From contig JAJFPB010000005.1 of assembly GCA_020881915.1 (NCBI GenBank), positions 3,038,001 to 3,102,000 of the forward strand: DNA of 64,000 bases, given 5' to 3'. Below are positions 56,263-64,000 of this stretch, piece after piece. Under the pieces are notes generated by a model. The model saw only the letters and a list, made by a program, of their open reading frames with translations, made no database searches and had not been told where the DNA came from. The stretch is from Paramyrothecium sp. XJ0827 (lineage: Eukaryota; Ascomycota; Sordariomycetes; Hypocreales; Stachybotryaceae). The position numbers and the translations under genes are program-made. Numbering within the stretch: position 1 is the stretch's first letter; each line of letters opens with the position of its first letter.

Positions 56263-58116
56263 TCATTTGGATGGCTCGTTGCTCGACCAAACGTCTCGAA
56301 ACTCATCACTTTCTTGGACGCCGTACCCTGTAAAATAGTCGCTGCGTGTACGCTGTTCCTGGTGTTGACTGTTGGCCTCATTCCCATCCAGAGATGTTGG
56401 CGCCCTAAGGCTTGATATGCCAGGCGCCACCTGCTCTTCGTCGTCTACGACTTTCGAGGACGATCCTTCGTCAAGATGTAACCGGGAGACGTCAGGTTCG
56501 GGATGCTCTATAGTTTGGTGTTGTTTATGCTTCTGCTGCTTGACTGGCACAATTGCGCCATTTTCATCAGACCTTTGCTTGCCCTTGGAGCGTGATGTTG
56601 CCGAAGAGTGGCCGTTATTCGAATCCGACTTTGTAGTTCTTGATGATGGTGTCCGTAACGCCTTCGATCGAGGAGCAAAGTTACCTGAAGCAGACATGTA
56701 CCTTTCACTCAGAGGCTCACTAGCAGTGATGACAGGGTACTGTGTCTGTCAGTAAAGATTTCGGCTCACTTGATCTCGTTTTAGACTTCACTTACGTTCC
56801 AATCGCCGTACTCAAGCAGGCGGGCTTTGTCGTACAAACGTTCCTCGTCGTCATCCAGCTGAGGCTCGCCAAAAGTTCCATGATCATATGGATCGCCTAA
56901 GGGACTCGATGCCGCTGTGTCATTGGTGCGGTTGGGATCGAGCAACGGAGTCGATGATGATACCTCGCCAGGTTTGGGAATCCAATATTTGCCCTTGCCA
57001 CCACGTTCGTATCGCATGCCATCTTTCAACCTTGCCAGTCTCGATTTCGAGTCCTCGTGCGCCATGACCCTATCCCCGGAATCGAAAACACGGTAGCCAT
57101 ACGTATCACCTCTCAAGGTAACCCGAGAGTCCACTATGAGATCCAAAGCTCCGAAGGCATCTCGGAACGCGTGGCGAACTGACAAGCGTGCAGTAAGAAT
57201 GCTGTTATCAGCAAAGTCATGCCAGGAAAAGGCATACCAATGAGAGACGGCAAAGATGGGCATTTCAATACAAATGAGGGCATCCTGTATGGCAGCCGCA
57301 AGGTTGTCGGGGCTGTAACCTTGAACATCGTCTGGTATAGCTCCGATCCAAACCAGGATCGATAGTAGAAATCCTTGCCAGTACGAGGCGAAAATGATGA
57401 GCTTAATGCACAAGAACTTGGGAACCGGTCGAAATGGCACCAAGTCATCGTGCATGCATACCCAGAACAAGCCAAGATAGTACAAGCTCACAGTCACGCT
57501 GATATTGTAGATTATGCCGCTCCAAAAGTACCCAGAGCTTGCAGAGATATAGCCCTCTTGATAGATTCCAGTTGCTTTCATGATGACGGTCGCGATGGCC
57601 AAAATGGGTTTTAGCCAAGCGTACTGCAGGATACCTCGCTTGATTTGGAGGAAGGTATGAGGGTCAGAAATGTCAACTTTTGACAAGACGTGATTGAGAG
57701 GCCAAAGATGCTGGACAGGTGCTCGACCATGCGTAGTGACAATAACGGATCGCTCGCCGCCCAAGTAGTTTATGAGGAGCCAAAAGAAGGTGTAGATGGT
57801 GAAAGCTTCGTAAATATCGCGAATGGGATCTAAGAATTGCGCAGCGTTCAGGGAGACCATGCTTGTCCACGACGAAATCGAGTATATCGGAACCATGAGC
57901 AGGATGCGGACGACATATCGCTGGAGCAGAGGCTTGCGGTAGTTCTTCGCTTGAAGCCATATGGAGCTGTCAAGACGCGTTAGAATGTTAAACCAGTCCA
58001 GCTCAAATATGTAGAGAGACGTACACGAGGGAGAAGATCGTCGCCGTCAAGGACGCAACACCAGCAACTATAATCGTAGCTGCCGTGAGCTTCTGCCCGG
58101 TTCCACCCTCGGACAT
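56263..58116 (-). CDS. DUF300 / organic solute transporter alpha-like membrane protein
   Basis: Three exons (58116-58025, 57966-56796, 56739-56263) encode 579 residues. The family (OSTalpha/TMEM184/DUF300) comprises seven-pass membrane proteins, in fungi poorly characterised and found on vacuolar or plasma membranes. Segments are visible at about 10-31 (TAATIIVAGVASLTATIFSLV), then VVRILLMVPIYSISSW, FTIYTFFWLLINYLGG, ILAIATVIMKAT, YNISVTVSLYYLGLFWVCM and IIFASYWQGFLLSILVWIGA. The family signature LINYLGGER, then ILQYAWLKP, is intact. The C-terminal 220 residues are cytosolic, polar and Ser/Lys-rich. Removing intron 1 (GTACGT donor, CTAAC branch) restores SIWLQAKNYRKP. The gene diverges from CSF1 with 733 bases between the start codons. 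Confidence 0.88.
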
Positions 58117-58849
58117 TGCGACAATCATTTCAGCGACGGAAAGCGTAGCTGCCGGAGAATGCGAGACGGTAGGGAGCTCTATATCATGTCATGGTACTGC
58201 CGTTGGCGGTCTAGAGCTTATGAACGAGATCGCTGTGCTGGCGGGTCGACGTGGCTGCGATCCCAGGGGCGAAACAACCAGTAGCTCTGACGGCATCACT
58301 CAAAGGGGTGTTGCTGGTCATGGGGGCGTGTCCAAGCTCCAGGGACTCCGGAACGGAACATCTACTGGTCTCTGGGGGGTCACGCATCAAAACAGGTAGC
58401 GCAGTCGCGGTAGGACAAAGTCATGGGGTGGAAGGACAAAAGAAGTACCTCCTCGGCCAAGATAGCACACGTAGGTACCTTGCCATTTTCCTCCTGCGTT
58501 ACTAGCACCACCCCTAAGTCAGGCACCTCAAGCTCTTGCCCACCTGAGGTACTGGAGGAAGGGGAAAGCTTAGCGCACATGGAGCCCCATTACGGAGTAC
58601 CTTCCCTAGCTCATCTGCGAATGACCTCAAACCGCGTTGTGGGTGTTTCCCTCGGGCGACAATCGAGAGCTACGTTCGAGACTGTCTGCAAGTACAGCCA
58701 GCCCGGAACCCAGTGACGAAACAGTTTTGCCCGTCACGAATGGCGCCTTCACTTAAAGGATTGAGGGCATCGCATTGAGGTCTGATAATGGTCAATCGTG
58801 GTTGGCAATCTTTCGAGAAGCTGCATTGGCGTCGGTGTAGGCCAAGGCA
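58117..58849. promoter_or_regulatory. Shared intergenic promoter region of the DUF300 gene and CSF1
   Basis: These 733 bases hold both divergent promoters and leaders. I cannot assign individual factor sites, and no gene is supported. Confidence 0.5.
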
Positions 58850-61800
58850 ATGTCAACCTTTCAAGATGCCGCTTCAGATGCAGGGGAATCACAGGGGGCA
58901 TTGACCTTCAACGTGTTAGTCAACCAATTACGGCAAGAGAACATTATGCTGATCTGAACTTGGCTTCCAGGGTTTTTCTTGTCCTGCTCGTCGTCTGCTC
59001 CGTCCTGTCCATCTTCTTCCTACTCTACTTCAACCGTCTCTTCGCCTCGATCGTCTCGTATGGGATAAGAACCTGGACCTGGCACAAATATCGAGTATAC
59101 ATCGACATCGCCGCGCTTCAAGTGTCCCTACTAGGAGGGCGCATTTTCTTCACGGGCCTGCGATACCACGGTTCTAACGAAACGTTCCTTGTCCAACATG
59201 GCTACATAACCTGGAGGTATTGGCTTCGGCGAGTGCGCGATGTCGACCTAAACGTGCCCGACGGTGCCGACGAAACCACAACTTCTAGCAAGGAAAGAAA
59301 TAGTCAGCTGCCTTGCCGTATCAGTGTAAACATCATTGGCTTGGAGTGGTTCGTCTACAATCGGAGTCCAGTCTACGACAACGTGCTCGCAGGACTTACA
59401 GGTGATTCCGCCTCTGGCTTCGACTTCAAAAGCAATTCCAATGAGAAGCCGACCGACGGCCTGCGATCGAGGAGATCTCACACATCTTCCGACGAGATAT
59501 CTCCGACAGGGGAAAAGGGAAAGGATGAAGTCCTTGGTCAGCACGTTTCGAGTGAGCAAAACGAGCCACGGCAATCATCATCGATGCCTTCTCGCACCAG
59601 GACAGACAGTACGGTTGAGCCTTCTAGCCCTGGCCAAGGAGACTCGAATGTACCCCTCATCCTACATTTATTTCCGATTCGTCTCGAATGTCAAAAGGCT
59701 GCAGTGGTGATAGGGAATGAGAACACAAAGGCCATTATGATTGTCGATGCGGACTCAATCTCTGGTGAAGTAGATGCTTCGAAGGCTGCATCTCCTGATC
59801 CATACCGCCAAATTTTCAAGATCAAATTCAAGCGCCCCGTGGTGCAAATTAGAGATAATGATGACTTTAAGGAAGATCAGGTTGCTCGTGAAAATCGAGA
59901 TCGCACAGATATACAAGACCCCGAACCGCGATCAAAGAAATCTTGGTTCCGGCATCGACATCGCAGGCTACTTGGCTCTCTACGAAGCTTGATCCCATAC
60001 TGGCGGAAGTCCGTGGAATCCTTTTCCACTGATTCTCGATCGGCAGCCGGTGTCCCCATGACGCAAATTCCTGGATCCAGGCATTGGCAAGGGTTATCCC
60101 GGTATTTGAACGATCGTGACCACGGCGAGAAAGCTTGGTGGTCTTCAATTGAATATGCAGCTGTCCCCACAGTCCTGGATTCTCCGGAAGCAACTTTGCT
60201 CGTCTACTGGGATGTTGTAGGGAAAGTTGCAGCCTCTGCAGGGCTCGGTGGAGTTTTCGACAGCCGAACAGCCATGAATGGGGGAGAACCACCTGAATGG
60301 GGGATGCAACTTACTATCAACGGCGGCACGGTAAATTATGGGCCTTGGGCAGATCGACATCGAGCCGACTTGCAGCGCGTCTTCTTTCCAACATTATGTA
60401 AGGATGCTGTTCCTGCAAAACCGCTGTCTCCTGGAGCCTGGAGAGTCCCTACGCAATTCAAGTTCTTCGTGGAAATAATGAATGGCATCACCGTACGAGT
60501 CCCCGTTCGCGAAGAGTCTAAGAACTGGCGCTGGAGAGGACAAGAGCCGGACCCTGTTTCAGCAAAACCAACCAGTAAGCGCAAGCAACGCAATCGAGCC
60601 AAAAAGAATGCCCAGAGTGAAGCAACTCAGGCACGGCCAGCTGGGTGGATTGAAATCAAAGTTCCGGCGAATTCGACGGTGGCATACACCATGGACTCGT
60701 ATGCGAATGCTTCCGGTTATGGAAGCTTCGTCAACATAGACTTGCCGAGCGCTGAGTTTTGGAGTAGCGTCAATCATGATCTGCTGGCACGATCAGGACC
60801 TCAGCGAATCGCCTGTGACTTGTCCTCGCCACTTTCCTGGAACGCCCTGCGGAAGTGGCACTTCAATATCTCGTGTGCCGACCTACAGCTGTTCCTCCTA
60901 CGAGACCACACGTTTCTTATCGTTGATTTGATCAACGACTGGTCCAGTGGACCCCCAGCGGAGTATCTTGTCTTCACACCCTTCTTATACCACGTTCACC
61001 TTGACGCGCGGGATTTGAAGATATACCTTAATGTCAACGACGAGAACATCATCGATAAAGCAACCGAAGTTTGCGAGAACAACTACCTAATAGCTGGTTT
61101 TCCTAAACTTGAGGTTGAATCGACAATACCTCTCGATAAATATCGTCCAGATAAAAACACCGTGCCATTCGATGTCCGAGCTCATGGCTTTGATCTATCA
61201 TTTCAAGCACCGCAATGGAACACCATGGCGTCTTTCATTTCTGGGAATGAAATCGGCCGTGCCGAGGGCATTACAGTGAAGGGAAGCTATGAGTACTACA
61301 CAGCATCGCTACCTTCAAATATAGATACTCTTATCTTGGATCTTCACGGGCAGTCACCTCAATTTTATCTCTATGGTTTCTTAATACGGTACTTGATGGT
61401 CTTGAAAGAAGATTACTTCGGTGATCATGTACATTTCAAGACCCTGGACGAATATCAGAAACAGCTTCAGGCCGAAACTCAAGACCACGAGGTAACAGCG
61501 TCACTTCAACCTCCACATGTGAAGGGGAACGACCTGGACGTTATGCTTGCAGTGAAGGTGGATGATCCTCGGATCCTGGTACCAACCAACATATATTCTT
61601 CGGATCGATACTTGCAGTGCGAACTTGCCAGCCTTTCCGTTGATCTTCGTTTCACGGACTACTACATGGACTTGGAGCTGGAGCTGAGCCCTTTGAATTT
61701 GGCCTTGGGCAACTCTGATGGCGATCCCGGCTCTCCTGATATTGCCACCTCGAATACTCAACTGTTCATTGACGGAGTACGGTTGTTTGGCCATCGTTTG

Positions 61801-64000
61801 TTTGGTCTACCGCCACCAAATCCTACCTATTTCTGTCATTGGGATCTTTCCATTGGCGAACTCAAAGGAGAAACAACAGCAGATTTCCTTTCAGCACTAA
61901 CCATGGCTGGTGCGGCTTTCGGTTTCACATTTGACGACGTCGAGAATGCATTGGTTCCATACTCGTCACTTATCTTCCACGACGTTACCTTTATACGTTT
62001 GTCCGTACAATCAATTCATATATGGATTCACGTTGATGATGCTGCATTTCTTTTATCAACTGGAGAAGTCTCTGTCAACTCAAATGACTGGGCGAATTCT
62101 CATTACTCGAAACGAGCAAATGTTAGCATTCCAAATCTCCAATTATCTTGGCTCGACGCAGACACTATAAACAGTCATAACTCTCGGCATCGACTACCGT
62201 CAGCTGCAGAGGTGTATCTGCGGACAGATCTAAGTATAGCGATTATTGGCAGGAAACACCATTTCTCAGAACAGCGAAGAACGCAGCAAGAATTGATTCG
62301 ACGCGAGGATCAACGTACGCATCGAGCCGAATTCCTCTTCCTGCCTGACATCCAAACCAACTTCGTCCCTCTACCAGTTGACCCTCCAGCGCAGTGCATG
62401 CCTCCTCCTCCACAACCGGTGAAGCAGCTTTTTGATACAAACGGTTCAGTCTCTAGCTACCCACTGTCGACTAGCTCCCGACGGGTCACCAGGCCCAGGT
62501 CGTTTCTGTCTTTCTCTAGTTCCAGTAACGGCAGCATCAGAAAGGCTCATCAATCTGGGAGCAGAGGCACCACGCAATCATTCTCGCATCAACCGTCTGG
62601 TAGTCCCGTCAAGAACCCCAACGCTTCCCCAGGAATAGAAGTATCGCAAGGCCATACGCACGCTCACTCGGGCTTGAAGGATGGTCCAGACGAGACCTCA
62701 GCTAGAGGAAATACTTACCAGTCTCGAGTTGCATTCTCCAGCTTGTACCATGCTCCGCATTTTTCCCTCGACGCTGCCACACCTCAGGTTCGCGGTGCAA
62801 CACAAGTAATTGAGCATGGAGGAGAGGATGATGGCGCAGACGAAGCTTTTCACGCGATCATGGCGGACTTGGGGGATCTCGATCCTGAGAGTTTGAGTGA
62901 GCAACATGCACATTCCAGTATCATGGTCGAATTCCATTCTGGCATTACGGCTGTCATGAATCCCTCTGCTATCCAACACATTACATCGCTTCTCAGTGCC
63001 TTACAACCAAAGCAGCCGGAAGACGTGCTGGACTCGATACAAGTTGCTGTCATGTCAGAAATATTCGACACGCAGAAGCAGGAGCACATTGATGCAGAAA
63101 TTAGTGATTTGCTCATCAGAATACCAAGAGCAAGCGTGCGATTCATGAACTCGTCTTTGCTCGATTCATCTGACGCTTCTCAAGAAGAACAAGACCAGTA
63201 TGATCTTACCATCTCACAGCTGTCATTGATGACACGTACAACTACAACCTGGGAAGATAGATCGCGCCCAGAAACCAAGGACGCAAAGGCCTCTCTGCGG
63301 TTGCGTTTGAAGTCAGCTGAGGTGTCCGCATCCGAGCGCTTGTCCTCCATGCAAGAACCGCAGGCTGTGGTCACGGCTAGGATAGACAACGTCATGGTTT
63401 CCCTTGGCGCCAAAGAAGTAACGTACCTCGATATCGATATCGGGGCGATCGTCGGAAGCACGGTCTCGAGCAAAGTCGAGTACTTGGCTGCTCTGGTTCA
63501 TCGCACCGAGAGTGTTACCTCAGAACTTGCACGATATATTTCCGATACTACCAGGAGCAAGGGCGATCGAATGAAGTATCTGACACATAAACTTCTCGAT
63601 AAGGGATCCTCGACGGCTGACCCGTCGTTCTTGATACGTCCATCCACTGTTCTCAGATCAGCTCGCAATCATTTGAGGACATTTGATTCCTGGAAAATGA
63701 TGATGCGGCTTCGTCAAATATGGCGGTCTTTGAATGCCGAGACAAGTAGTCAGCTCCGGAGCGCTCTCGACAGCGAGTTGATGTCCGCGTCAAATGGCGA
63801 TGTTCTCAGCTCTGTCGTCGCAGCATTCCATCGATGGCGTAGCTGGGATCTTGAGAACGCGGCAAACAGCACACTCCTCGCCCACATTTTTGGAAGCAGT
63901 GTGAGGTCGAATGCCGATCCTACTCACCAGACTCCATTCCTTGGTGCTTGTAGGCTTGGGGAGTTGCAGCTCCTTCTGGATCCGTCCGGTCCTAAGGGGA
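58850..64000 (+). CDS. CSF1: CSF1 bridge-like lipid transfer protein, N-terminal part (runs off the window)
   Basis: Exon 1 is 58850-58914 (21 codons and two bases) and exon 2 runs open from 58971 to the window end, about 1,698 codons in all. Csf1 (BLTP1 in animals) is a very long, groove-forming chorein-like protein of about 3,000 residues that carries phospholipids between ER and other membranes. The intron (58915-58970, GTTAGT to TTCCAG) is in phase 2. A transmembrane anchor follows directly (VFLVLLVVCSVLSIFFLLYF), then NRLFASIVSYGIRTWTWHKYRVYIDIAAL and the repeating beta-strand pattern. WEWGMQ- and INGGTVNYGPWAD-type strands are seen further on. The polar insert near 1200-1300 is Ser/His-rich and probably disordered. 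No stop or frameshift was seen. The C-terminal half lies outside the window. Confidence 0.95.

Noticed and set aside
1..64000. A secondary-metabolite or effector cluster
   Set aside because: No polyketide synthase, peptide synthetase, terpene cyclase or tailoring enzymes are present. The transporter and the zinc-cluster regulator are 21 kb apart with housekeeping genes between them.

Overview
The window is nuclear DNA of a filamentous ascomycete (Pezizomycotina). A Sordariomycete, perhaps Hypocreales-like, is my inference from gene content and from the short TAGGTACC-type words scattered between genes. The evidence is short GT-AG introns of about 50-190 bp, often with CTAAC-like branch sites, single-gene transcription units on both strands, long pyrimidine-rich leaders, and a housekeeping set seen only in ascomycete fungi (fused LEU1, NUR1, SET3-like, SEC5, CSF1). 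I modelled 20 protein genes and rebuilt their exons by hand. I found no rRNA, convincing tRNA, CRISPR array or intact transposon.

Layout. 1-343: 3' end of an unrecognised gene (+). 1792-3324: PD-(D/E)XK-like DUF7924 gene (-). 5243-6158: neuronal calcium sensor NCS-1 (+). 7768-8870: RKM5-type lysine methyltransferase (+), convergent with LEU1 isopropylmalate isomerase (9119-11668, -). 13330-16172: large disordered unknown protein (-), lying behind NUR1 (16605-18087, -), which diverges from V-ATPase subunit F (18551-19103, +). VMA7 converges with NPC2 (19463-20113, -). After 3.7 kb without a gene come SET3-like (23833-26586, +), ALG7 (27413-28908, -), a GC-rich MFS transporter (30809-32648, +), a transglutaminase-like proline-rich protein (33203-35263, -) and a 1,040-residue F-box protein (37283-40589, +). 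After 4.5 kb of repeat-bearing spacer follow a second F-box protein (45066-46274, +), IDH2 (47127-48601, -), SEC5 (49656-52860, +), a zinc-cluster regulator (53421-55651, -), a DUF300/OST-alpha membrane protein (56263-58116, -) and the first 1,698 codons of CSF1 (58850 to the window end, +).

How they fit together. Most genes are unlinked housekeeping functions: leucine synthesis, TCA cycle, N-glycan initiation, vacuole acidification, chromatin and the nuclear rim. Membrane trafficking and lipid-transfer proteins are frequent (NCS-1, NPC2, SEC5, DUF300, CSF1), but nothing in the sequence shows they form one system. I see no biosynthetic cluster and no clear new multi-gene system. The least explained items are the DUF7924 gene, the zinc-cluster factor with an extra N-terminal zinc-finger-like motif, the large unknown protein, the myristoylation-type F-box protein, and two AT-rich islands that share the same flanking word.
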